Part shown: positions 7,747 through 13,611 of the stretch, piece by piece
Layout of the letters: every line of letters begins with the position of its first letter
Numbering within the stretch: the stretch's first letter is position 1
From: Methanomicrobiales archaeon
Lineage (GTDB): Archaea; Halobacteriota; Methanomicrobia; Methanomicrobiales; Methanoculleaceae
Length of the DNA stretch: 16,173 nt
Direction of reading: 5' to 3'
NCBI GenBank assembly: GCA_012510335.1
Contig: JAAZIF010000109.1
Span: 1-16,173, forward strand
Notes under the pieces: generated by a model
What the model saw: the letters and a program-made list of their open reading frames with translations, nothing else
Told to the model about the DNA's origin: nothing
The model's database searches: none
Made by a program: the position numbers and the translations under genes

Positions 7747-8316
7747 ATGGACCGAACGACAGAAGCTCTAATCGTAGTAGCCTACTGTGTAGCCCTTATC
7801 GCCGTGACCTGCGTCATGCCACTGATAGATCAGATACAGATCCCTGCTTTTACCACTCCGACCACTTCCAGAGCGACCTCGAATAGTCCCTCTGGATCGC
7901 CGGGGATCCACACGCCAGAGCCGACCACGGTCGTTCCTGCTGTCGCCTCATATTCGTATATAACATCTGGTTATGAGAGCAAAGAGTTTCATATTCCAGT
8001 AGATCTCAGCGATCCGCCCCTCATAGTCAGCTACCAATTTACTCCAAGAAACGTTACCAGAACCAAGATGGTAACCAGTGAGTACGGAAGCAAAGAGACG
8101 AAGTTGATCACGTACGAAGCGCCATCGGAGGACTCCTGGCTCCTGGTGAGTATACTTGATGAGAATGGCAAAACTGTCGATGAAGGAGGATTTGGCCAGA
8201 TCCCCGGCGAGAAAAAAGGGTTCGGGAATCATGAAGGGAAAGTCTCCACCTACCGCCATGGGAAGTACGTCGTCGAGGTAAAGTTTAACGACATGAAGGG
8301 GAAGTTCTCATTCTGA
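7747..8316 (+). CDS. Small N-terminally anchored protein with outside beta-domain
   Basis: A 189-residue protein: one hydrophobic helix (about 7-26) as an uncleaved anchor or signal, a Thr/Ser/Pro-rich linker (about 35-65) of the kind often glycosylated in archaeal surface proteins, and a beta-rich domain (about 70-189). The spacing of WLLVSILDENGKTVDEGGFG (131-150) and GKYVVEVKF (172-180) resembles GOLD-like or other small immunoglobulin-like sandwiches, without firm assignment. GGAGGAG (7732-7738) lies 8 bases before ATG 7747, and only 3 bases separate it from the previous stop, so it is in the same operon. It probably provides an outside ligand- or partner-binding domain for the cassette. 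Confidence 0.8.
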   Translation: MDRTTEALIVVAYCVALIAVTCVMPLIDQIQIPAFTTPTTSRATSNSPSGSPGIHTPEPTTVVPAVASYSYITSGYESKEFHIPVDLSDPPLIVSYQFTPRNVTRTKMVTSEYGSKETKLITYEAPSEDSWLLVSILDENGKTVDEGGFGQIPGEKKGFGNHEGKVSTYRHGKYVVEVKFNDMKGKFSF

Positions 8317-8322
8317 GCGGGG

Positions 8323-8454
8323 ATGGCAGGCGCCGGCTGGCCACCTGTCGCGAAAACCCCGGATTTCTTCTCTCCTGCCGGCAGACGGACACTGCACCCC
8401 ACTGATCAAGATCTCTTCGATAGGGCCTATGCCTACATCAAGCAGTACTACTGA
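8323..8454 (+). CDS. Possible 43-codon ORF just after the tubulin-like operon
   Basis: ATG 8323 starts 6 bases after the previous stop and lies in the same reading frame. The frame runs to TGA 8452-8454 and ends with a protein-like TDQDLFDRAYAYIKQYY. The GGGG just before the ATG is too close to be a good ribosome site. It may be a real small protein, a C-terminal extension lost by a stop mutation, or chance. Confidence 0.22.
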   Translation: MAGAGWPPVAKTPDFFSPAGRRTLHPTDQDLFDRAYAYIKQYY

Positions 8455-8688
8455 CCCCGGCGGAACACCTCAGGGCATGCGCGGTAAGCTATCCGCCCCG
8501 GTGCTTACTCCAGTCGGGCACGTGCCTCCCACATCCGATGGCATGACCCTTTCGTACATGCGGGGGTGTTCCTCGGAGGCCACACGAACCCGAGACAACA
8601 GGCGTTTTTGCAGGGCGAGCCATCCTGCCGGCTCTCCCGCCACCCCGCCTGCGATACCCTATTCAGCCACAACAACAGAGAACTCCCC
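8455..8688. other. Spacer with a hairpin before the TrpF-like gene
   Basis: No gene is supported here. A stem of nine pairs with one mismatch is formed by GGGCGAGCC (8613-8621) and GGCTCTCCC (8630-8638), about 50 bases before the TrpF-like start. I see no convincing TATA box, so the downstream gene may rely on an unseen promoter or on read-through from the operon. Confidence 0.3.
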
Positions 8689-9351
8689 ATGCGCATCAAG
8701 TTCTGCGGAACAACCAGCCTTGCGGATATGCAGTGCGGCATCGATGCCGGCTGCGATGCCCTGGGTTTCATCATGGGCGTGACGCACCAGAGCAGCGACT
8801 TCGTAACCCCGGAAGATGCCGCAAGACTGATACGAAACCTCCCGCCGTTCATCGAACCGGTCGCGGTTACCCACCTGCGGGATACAGAAGACCTCATCCG
8901 ACTCGTTCAGGACTCACACTGCACAACGCTACAGATCCAGGATACCATCGAGCCGGCCGAGATCGATCACATCCGCGACGCCCTCCCGCACGCAAAGATC
9001 ATAAAAGCCATCCATGTTACGGATGAATCGGCCATCGAGGCTGGAAAACTCTATGAGCCCCATGCCGATGCGCTCCTCCTTGACTCCAGAACCCCGGAGA
9101 AGATCGGGGGAACAGGGATCCCTCACGACTGGAGGATCAGCGCAAAAATTGTGGCGAACTCAGTAATTCCCGTAATACTCGCAGGAGGACTCACGCCGGA
9201 GAATGTCTGCGAGGCGATACAGCAGGTCCGCCCCTATGGAGTCGACGTACATACCGGCGCCAAGAAAGGCGGCATCCGGGATCCAGAAAAAACCCTGGCC
9301 TTTGCCCGCGAAGCAAGAAGAGCATTAGAAGACCCCCGGGATGGAGAATAG
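8689..9351 (+). CDS. Phosphoribosylanthranilate isomerase-like (TrpF-like) protein
   Basis: A 220-residue (beta/alpha)8 barrel protein of the TrpF family, which in tryptophan synthesis converts phosphoribosylanthranilate to CdRP. Catalytic residues look conserved: C6 in IKFCG (general base) and D132 in LLLDS (general acid), with IGGTG (139-143) and the phosphate-binding AGGLTPENV (165-173) and GVDVHTG (184-190). But the family's usual loop with SPRYV, whose Arg contacts the anthranilate part, reads HQSSDFVTPEDA (33-44) here, and the VQLHG strand reads LQIQD (81-85). No other trp gene is nearby. It may therefore be a paralogue acting on another aminosugar phosphate. I start at ATG 8689 because the family begins at this point; the frame stays open upstream to 8566 but the extra residues look non-coding. 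The ribosome site is weak. Confidence 0.8.
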   Translation: MRIKFCGTTSLADMQCGIDAGCDALGFIMGVTHQSSDFVTPEDAARLIRNLPPFIEPVAVTHLRDTEDLIRLVQDSHCTTLQIQDTIEPAEIDHIRDALPHAKIIKAIHVTDESAIEAGKLYEPHADALLLDSRTPEKIGGTGIPHDWRISAKIVANSVIPVILAGGLTPENVCEAIQQVRPYGVDVHTGAKKGGIRDPEKTLAFAREARRALEDPRDGE

Positions 9352-9533
9352 AGGATCCCATCGCATCCGGAGGCCTGCTGCACATGCCCCAGGCATGGGG
9401 AGTCTCAACAGCAAACGCACGTGTACCGGGATTATCCCGGCACGAATACCGGCATCTGCCGTAAAGGGAGCATTCATATATTTATGAATATATGAGTAAC
9501 TATTGTGGGCGTGAAGCCTGCAGGAGATAAACA
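9352..9533. other. Spacer with hairpins before the first DUF5320 gene
   Basis: CCGGGAT and ATCCCGG (9426-9432 and 9434-9440) form a near-perfect palindrome after the TrpF-like gene, a possible terminator or protein-binding site. The promoter/operator of the DUF5320 gene follows. Confidence 0.35.
9475..9499 (+). promoter_or_regulatory. Promoter/operator of the first DUF5320 gene
   Basis: An AT-rich box with nested symmetry: CATATA (9475-9480) pairs with TATATG (9489-9494), and TTCATA (9474-9479) with TATGAA (9483-9488, offset). It is followed by AGTAA (9495-9499). The AT core can serve as a TATA box. The element ATATTTATG, then 2-3 bases, then ATATGAGTAA recurs upstream of the second DUF5320 gene, so it is probably a shared regulator site. 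Confidence 0.5.
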
Positions 9534-9758
9534 ATGCCAGGATTTGACGGTACAGGACCGGGAGGGCGGGGCCCGATGACCGGCGGCGGATTCGGCTACT
9601 GCTCTCCCGCTGTCCGGGGGCGGTGGCCGCCCATGTGGGGCCGTCGCATCCCGTACCCGGGACCGGTCTATGGTCTCGGCCGGGGCGGGATGCCCCGGGG
9701 TGGTGGCTGGGGTCGCGGCTTCGGCAGAGGCCGGGGGCGCGGATGGCGGTGCTGGTAA
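9534..9758 (+). CDS. DUF5320 family small Gly/Arg-rich protein, copy 1
   Basis: A 74-residue protein starting with MPGFDGTGP, then GPMTGGGFGYC: the typical N-terminus of DUF5320, with a conserved Cys at 23. The rest is Gly/Arg/Pro/Trp-rich, includes VYGLGRGG, and ends GRGRGWRCW. GGAG (9523-9526) lies 7 bases before the ATG. The family's function is unknown; its genes commonly sit near NifX/NafY-type cluster-binding proteins in anaerobes, and one lies at 12397-12843 here. It shares its N-terminus, VYGLGRGG block and Gly/Arg tail with the gene at 10074-10310, so the two are paralogues facing each other. The basic, disordered tail suggests binding of nucleic acid or an acidic partner; that is inference. 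Confidence 0.8.
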   Translation: MPGFDGTGPGGRGPMTGGGFGYCSPAVRGRWPPMWGRRIPYPGPVYGLGRGGMPRGGGWGRGFGRGRGRGWRCW

Positions 9759-10073
9759 AACGCAGGGTCAGTGTGAGAGCCACATCTACAGATATCACCA
9801 ACCTCTTCCTTGTGGGATCGGCACCAGACCCCCTTTTCACCCCCACTGGATCCCGCGCTCCGCTACCCGGATAGCACAATACCGTCAGCAACCGATTTTC
9901 ATCAGATAGAACAGGTATCCTGGAGATTCGTCTAAAAGTTGTTTGTGCCCGGCCAGCACCACTCAAGGAAGAGTCGCGCTGGAAGAGCGCTCATCGAAAA
10001 TAACATCGGGTGCAGAGCACCCCGATAAGTCATCACACTCTGGCAGGTTCCGCGGAGAGCGGTCGGGGGTTAT
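9759..10073. other. Spacer between the convergent DUF5320 genes
   Basis: No gene is supported. It holds the hairpin at 10005-10026 and a smaller one (GCGCT, loop, AGCGC at about 9977-9991), consistent with termination of converging transcripts. Confidence 0.4.
9997..10026 (-). terminator. Hairpin plus T-rich run downstream of DUF5320 copy 2
   Basis: ATCGGGTGC (10005-10013) and GCACCCCGAT (10017-10026) form a nine-pair stem with one bulged C and a 3-base loop. Read on the minus strand it is followed by GTTATTTTC. It lies about 50 bases after the stop of the minus-strand gene and probably ends its transcript. Confidence 0.4.
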
Positions 10074-10310
10074 TTACCACCGGCGCCTGCGTCCGCCACC
10101 GCGCCCGCCGCCGAATCCTCTGCCACATCCCCATGGGATCCCGCCGCGCCCGAGGCCGTAGACCTGCGGCTGCTGAACCGGGGTCTCCGGGGAGATTTCG
10201 CCTGCGTCTCCGGCAGGGCTGCCCTCTACCGGCGGCTGGACACACCGACCCATGCGCCGGCCGGTCATCGGCCCCATACCGCGGGGCCCGGTACCATCAA
10301 ATCCTGGCAT
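10074..10310 (-). CDS. DUF5320 family small Gly/Arg-rich protein, copy 2
   Basis: A 78-residue paralogue of the protein at 9534-9758: MPGFDGTGP, GPMTG, Cys at 23, then VYGLGRGGIPWGCGRGFGG and an Arg-rich end, RRRRW. Between these blocks it carries an acidic Pro/Glu linker (about 26-47) not present in copy 1. The SD GGAGGT (minus strand, 10323-10318) lies 7 bases before the ATG at 10310. A TATATAAA box (minus-strand TTTATATA, 10361-10354) and the shared operator motif lie upstream. The inverted arrangement with separate but matching promoters argues for duplication including the regulatory region, and for co-regulation. Function is unknown. Confidence 0.8.
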   Translation of the reverse strand: MPGFDGTGPRGMGPMTGRRMGRCVQPPVEGSPAGDAGEISPETPVQQPQVYGLGRGGIPWGCGRGFGGGRGGGRRRRW

Positions 10311-10334
10311 TTTTCTTACCTCCGTTTGTGTACA

Positions 10335-10361
10335 TTACTCATATGCGCATAAATATATAAA
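10335..10361 (-). promoter_or_regulatory. Promoter/operator of DUF5320 copy 2
   Basis: On the minus strand a clear TATA box, TTTATATA (10361-10354), is followed by ATTTATG, then by CATATGAGTAA (10345-10335), matching the element before copy 1. A perfect palindrome TATGCGCATA lies in the middle (10343-10352). The predicted start of transcription is near 10331, giving a leader of about 20 bases with the ribosome site inside. Confidence 0.6.
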
Positions 10362-10487
10362 TATTTCGTATGCGGCAGATCTCGTGCTAAGGTCACCGCA
10401 ACGGTTTAGGGGGCTTCGCCGTCACCAAAGACACTGCCCGAATGAATCCACTGCGATGGTCAGGTACCGATCAGAACACGCCTCGCG

Positions 10488-10495
10488 AAAAAAAA
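10488..10495 (-). terminator. Run of eight T directly after the ferritin-like gene
   Basis: Read on the minus strand, eight T residues follow the TGA stop (10498-10496) with no gap. Archaeal RNA polymerase terminates at such oligo-T runs without needing a hairpin. Confidence 0.5.
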
Positions 10496-11740
10496 TCACC
10501 GGGCAGGCACTGCTGCCATGCCCTTCTCCACCCGGCGGGCCATCTCCTGTTTGACCCTCACAATATTCTCTGCCCGGTCGCGCATTGCAAGATCCCGGCC
10601 CACTTTGCCGACAATCTCCTCACTCGGAGCCCCCTTCGCGTTCACGACGCGCTGGTAACCGAAGCTCGCCCAGTCGTCAGGGAGGTCGTCGATCCGCGTA
10701 TACACCATGTTGTGAGGTGCAAGGTCGAGTTGCTCATCGATGACCCGGTTGACATAATCTTTGTTCGATTCAAAGACGATCAGGGGCTCGATGACCTCGG
10801 CCTTCATGATGTCGCGGATATCCCGCCCCTCATGCTTCTTGATGAGTCGCGCGCATTCATTGAAGTGCGCGATCTCCATCTTCATGAACCTCTCCCAGAT
10901 CGCCCGGAACCCCGGGTCGCTCTCATGCTGCGCGTAGGAGTAGTACAGGTACGCCTCGTTGAGCTGGATCAAAGCCATCTTCTCAAGCATAGTCTCCCGC
11001 GGATCGCCGAGATTCTCATACTGGGAGACATGCTGCTCCTCGATCTCGGTGATCTCGGCGTACAGCTGCCGGGCGATCGGGTCGGGGTACATGAACCCAT
11101 GCGCTCGATAATAGAGCATCGTCTGCTGCTCCCCGGCGACGATCGTGACATAGTTCATCTTCGTCTTGATCTCGGCCGTATCCTTGTCGTAGTGCCGGCG
11201 CATCGAGTCGTCCGGGTGGCGGTGCTCGATGTTCGTCGGCCGGCCGGGTTTCACCTCGGTCTGGCCCCTGACGATCATCTCTGGATCGCCGCCCTCAATG
11301 TAGTCGTAGAGGCAACTGTAGCGGTAGAGGTGGTCGAAGTCCTCCAGCAGCGCAAAGTCCAGTGTCTGCTTCACATAGGGATCCGGCTCGTTCTGCGCCA
11401 GATTCGCCGTAAGATCGACTGCCACCTGCTCGTAGCCGAGTGTGGTCTCGATGACCGATTGATCCGCCGGGTTGAGCATGTTGACCGCCACCTGCTGCTG
11501 GGAATCGATCCGCCGCATCAACGCCATCGCCCGCTTCACCTCGGGATCCGGGTGCATCCGCGCGATAGCATGTGACATAAGATCAGCGTTGTTCTCGATA
11601 CCGTTCATGAGGATAACCCGGGTCCGGGTGTAGGGATCCACCGCCTTTTTGTCATACGGATCCGGAACCATATCCTTCCAGTTCACCGGCTGTTCTTCGA
11701 GCGGTATCTCCTCCATCTCGAAGGGTTTGAATTGAGCCAT
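10496..11740 (-). CDS. Tandem ferritin-like (diiron) protein
   Basis: A 414-residue soluble protein that looks like two four-helix ferritin-like bundles in a row. The second bundle shows all four diiron ligand positions: E204 (GEQQ), E234xxH237 (IEEQH), E262 (NEAY) and E289xxH292 (EIAH). The first bundle (about 45-150) has the same layout, but E50 is followed by RIDSQQQ where ExxH is expected, then E104 and EDFDH (133-137), so its metal site is probably incomplete or altered. The C-terminal 100 residues are extra. Likely roles are oxidation of iron, peroxide reduction or another redox reaction; the substrate cannot be told. Start ATG 11740 is set by GGAGGAG (minus strand, about 11753-11747) 8 bases upstream; the frame stays open to 11851 but that part lacks a better start. 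Confidence 0.75.
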   Translation of the reverse strand: MAQFKPFEMEEIPLEEQPVNWKDMVPDPYDKKAVDPYTRTRVILMNGIENNADLMSHAIARMHPDPEVKRAMALMRRIDSQQQVAVNMLNPADQSVIETTLGYEQVAVDLTANLAQNEPDPYVKQTLDFALLEDFDHLYRYSCLYDYIEGGDPEMIVRGQTEVKPGRPTNIEHRHPDDSMRRHYDKDTAEIKTKMNYVTIVAGEQQTMLYYRAHGFMYPDPIARQLYAEITEIEEQHVSQYENLGDPRETMLEKMALIQLNEAYLYYSYAQHESDPGFRAIWERFMKMEIAHFNECARLIKKHEGRDIRDIMKAEVIEPLIVFESNKDYVNRVIDEQLDLAPHNMVYTRIDDLPDDWASFGYQRVVNAKGAPSEEIVGKVGRDLAMRDRAENIVRVKQEMARRVEKGMAAVPAR

Positions 11741-11882
11741 TCGTCTCTCCTCCAGAACCCACCAGATCCTCTGGTGCGGATCTCCCCGGCTGGCTGCGGC
11801 ACGGCAGCGGCCGTCCCCATACCCCGGGGTTCCCCCCACCATATCGATCAAACTACAAAAACCTGGCGGCCGAGACGAAGGG

Positions 11883-11891
11883 TTAAGTATA
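11883..11891 (+). promoter_or_regulatory. Promoter of the Hsp20 gene
   Basis: TTAAGTATA resembles an archaeal TATA box; transcription would start near 11910-11916, just before the ribosome site at 11928-11935. The 11741-11916 gap separates this gene from the divergent ferritin-like gene; I see no clear TATA box for the latter. Confidence 0.4.
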
Positions 11892-11940
11892 CCGGGTTAC
11901 GAGAGATCCCTGGATAGTGACCAGCCAGGAGGAGGAACCA

Positions 11941-12390
11941 TTGACAGAAGAGAACCACGGCCCTGCACGAAGGCGCCCTGATAAGACGCCAGACGATCGG
12001 ATGGATACCAATAGACTGTCGCCGATCCCCCGCGGGGAGAGCCGTGACTTCCCCGGTATCTCCGGGGACTTCCGGATCGATATCCTCGACCATGAAGATG
12101 AGGTGATCGTGGTTGCAGAACTGCCTGGTGCAGAGGAAGATGCGATCAAGATCAGGCTGCTGGATCCGCAGACCCTGCGGATAACAGCAAGGCGAACCGA
12201 ATCGGTCGGGGAAGGGTATTACATCCGCGAACGCGGTGGCAGCACCCTGAGCAGGTTGATACGCCTGCCCGCGAGCGTGACGAGGGAAGGTGCGAAGACA
12301 AGTTTCAGGAACGGCGTCATTGAGATGCGTCTGACAAAGATGCTGATCGATGACCGCGGGTCCGGGGGAAGGGAGATCCCTATAGAGTGA
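11941..12390 (+). CDS. Small heat-shock protein, Hsp20/alpha-crystallin family
   Basis: An ATP-independent holdase chaperone that binds unfolding proteins as an oligomer. From the TTG start the product is 149 residues: a short charged N-terminal arm, an alpha-crystallin domain at about 43-133 (VVAELPGAEEDAIKIRL, LSRLIRLP, FRNGVIEMRL) and the C-terminal IPI motif at 146-148 that docks neighbouring subunits. I prefer TTG 11941 because GGAGGAGG (11928-11935) lies 5 bases upstream; an in-frame GTG at 11917 would add 8 residues but would lie at or next to the predicted transcript start and lacks a ribosome site. It is divergent from the ferritin-like gene and 6 bases from the end of the convergent NifX-like gene. 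Confidence 0.9.
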   Translation: MTEENHGPARRRPDKTPDDRMDTNRLSPIPRGESRDFPGISGDFRIDILDHEDEVIVVAELPGAEEDAIKIRLLDPQTLRITARRTESVGEGYYIRERGGSTLSRLIRLPASVTREGAKTSFRNGVIEMRLTKMLIDDRGSGGREIPIE

Positions 12391-12396
12391 TCGGGG

Positions 12397-12843
12397 CTAC
12401 CGCGGGCCCCTGGCTCTTCGCCGCCGACCGCCAAAACCGATGCCTCCACCGTAGGTACTGGTCACGTAGCCTGTCGGCACGATCCCGCGCCTGATGTCCC
12501 GCACGGTATCGGCGGCGAGATTCAGGAACTGCTTTACGGCATCCCGGACTGCCATATCCTGGAGGCGGTAGATACCGATGCCGGCTGACGAGAAGATCAG
12601 GGTCTCTTCCGGTCCAAATTCCCCTGCAATGACGGCATCCACATCCCGGCCAACAAGGTCGCGTGCGAACCGATCAGCGGCCCCCCCGGCAGCACACAGA
12701 TCCTCTGGATTTACGATAATCTCCACGGCGAGGATCTCCTGATCCTCCGCATCGATCAGCGTGAACGAGGGCGACACCCCGAAGACCGGAGATACGGTAT
12801 CGTCAAACCCCCCGGATCCCACGCCGGCAACCGCTATCCTCAT
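12397..12843 (-). CDS. NifX/NafY-like iron-molybdenum cluster-binding family protein with Arg-rich tail
   Basis: A 148-residue protein of the dinitrogenase iron-molybdenum cofactor family: MRIAVAG, FDDTVSPVFGVSPSFTLID (13-31), GGAADRFARDLVGRDVDAVI (53-72) and GPEETLIFSSAGIGIY (77-92). Nitrogenase members carry FeMo-co precursors; many archaeal members occur without nitrogenase and probably handle other Fe-S or Mo-Fe clusters. No nif gene is seen here. The C-terminus (130-148) is unusual: a Gly-rich turn and RRRRARGPR, resembling the tails of the DUF5320 proteins nearby. Start ATG 12843 fits GGTGAT (minus strand, 12855-12850) and the TATA box at 12878-12885; a GTG at 12861 would fall upstream of the expected transcript start. 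Confidence 0.85.
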   Translation of the reverse strand: MRIAVAGVGSGGFDDTVSPVFGVSPSFTLIDAEDQEILAVEIIVNPEDLCAAGGAADRFARDLVGRDVDAVIAGEFGPEETLIFSSAGIGIYRLQDMAVRDAVKQFLNLAADTVRDIRRGIVPTGYVTSTYGGGIGFGGRRRRARGPR

Positions 12844-12877
12844 CTCCCTATCACCAGGCACACCATCAACACGTCAA

Positions 12878-12885
12878 GTATATAA
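12878..12885 (-). promoter_or_regulatory. TATA box of the NifX-like gene
   Basis: TTATATAC on the minus strand. Placed at about -30 to -23 it predicts transcription from about 12855, a leader of roughly 12 bases with GGTGAT inside it. Confidence 0.5.
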
Positions 12886-13179
12886 CAGTGCATGGAGGTC
12901 GAGGGCACCAACCAGTACCAGGCCACACCTGCGGGCGGTAGTAGACGATGCTCCCATGTGCGGTGATCCTGCACCCCCTCCGTGGGAGCTCCATACAAGG
13001 CCGGGCGCACTGAGGAAAGGAATGTAAGACATCGGGATCCCGGCCGCGCCGCCACGGCAGGCCGAGTTGAACATCTGGAGTCTGATACCGGCAGGCGCGG
13101 TTCCGGCCTCCGCTGCCGCGCAGAGCAGGCTCTTTTAGAGCAGCGGCTCGCAGAAAGAGGAGTATACACGTTAATAGGA
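12886..13179. other. Spacer between the NifX-like gene and the response regulator
   Basis: GC-rich and without a supported gene. Open frames on both strands have low-complexity, composition-driven translations. A small hairpin GCTCT-TTT-AGAGC (13129-13141) lies about 40 bases beyond the response-regulator stop and may help end that transcript. Confidence 0.4.
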
Positions 13180-13608
13180 CTATCTGCCCACAACCTCTGA
13201 TCTGACGCGAGATTTGCCGCTATTCCCATGAGGGGTTGGATCTCCAGGAAGAACCTTCTCCAGAGCCGCCTTAAGTTCGGCAAGCGAGATGGGCTTCTCC
13301 AGGACACCGACAATATCCCCCGCATAACGGGAATATTCCTCCGGCCAGACATGTTTTGCAGTAAAGAGCAGGACCGGGATATCCTTGAGTCCCTCTTTCC
13401 GCCTCAACTCTTCGAGAAACTGCCACCCGTCTATGGGAGACATCATCACGTCGAGGATGATGAGGGCGGGCTTCTCTTTCTTGATCATCCGCAGGGCATC
13501 CCAGCCGTTATGAACCAGAACCGGTTCGTGGTTGATCTTTTTGAGCAGCAGTTCCATCACTTCCAGCGTCGGCAGATCATCATCGACGACCATGATCTTC
13601 TTTCCCAT
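13180..13608 (-). CDS. Single-domain response regulator (receiver only)
   Basis: A 142-residue CheY-like receiver. Acidic pocket D9-D11 in VVDDD, phosphoacceptor D53 (LIILD), T83 (LFTA) and K105 (EKP) are all present. The receiver ends near residue 120; the remaining 22 residues are a hydrophilic tail with no output domain, so it signals by protein contact or relays phosphate. It starts 3 bases after the kinase gene stop, with AGAGGT (minus strand, 13621-13616) inside the kinase gene end, so the two genes are in one operon and it is the obvious partner of that kinase. Confidence 0.93.
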   Translation of the reverse strand: MGKKIMVVDDDLPTLEVMELLLKKINHEPVLVHNGWDALRMIKKEKPALIILDVMMSPIDGWQFLEELRRKEGLKDIPVLLFTAKHVWPEEYSRYAGDIVGVLEKPISLAELKAALEKVLPGDPTPHGNSGKSRVRSEVVGR

Positions 13609-13611
13609 ACC

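Noticed and set aside
9325..9966. 213-codon minus-strand open frame across the first DUF5320 gene
   Set aside because: Antisense to a recognisable DUF5320 gene and low in complexity; no ribosome site.
10442..11575. 377-codon open frame on the plus strand
   Set aside because: It lies antisense to the ferritin-like gene, whose helices, metal ligands and ribosome site are clear; the Asp/Val/Leu/His-rich translation is typical of an antisense shadow.
12840..13352. 170-codon minus-strand frame overlapping the response regulator and the NifX-like promoter
   Set aside because: It overlaps the well-supported receiver gene in another frame, and the rest is GC-driven.
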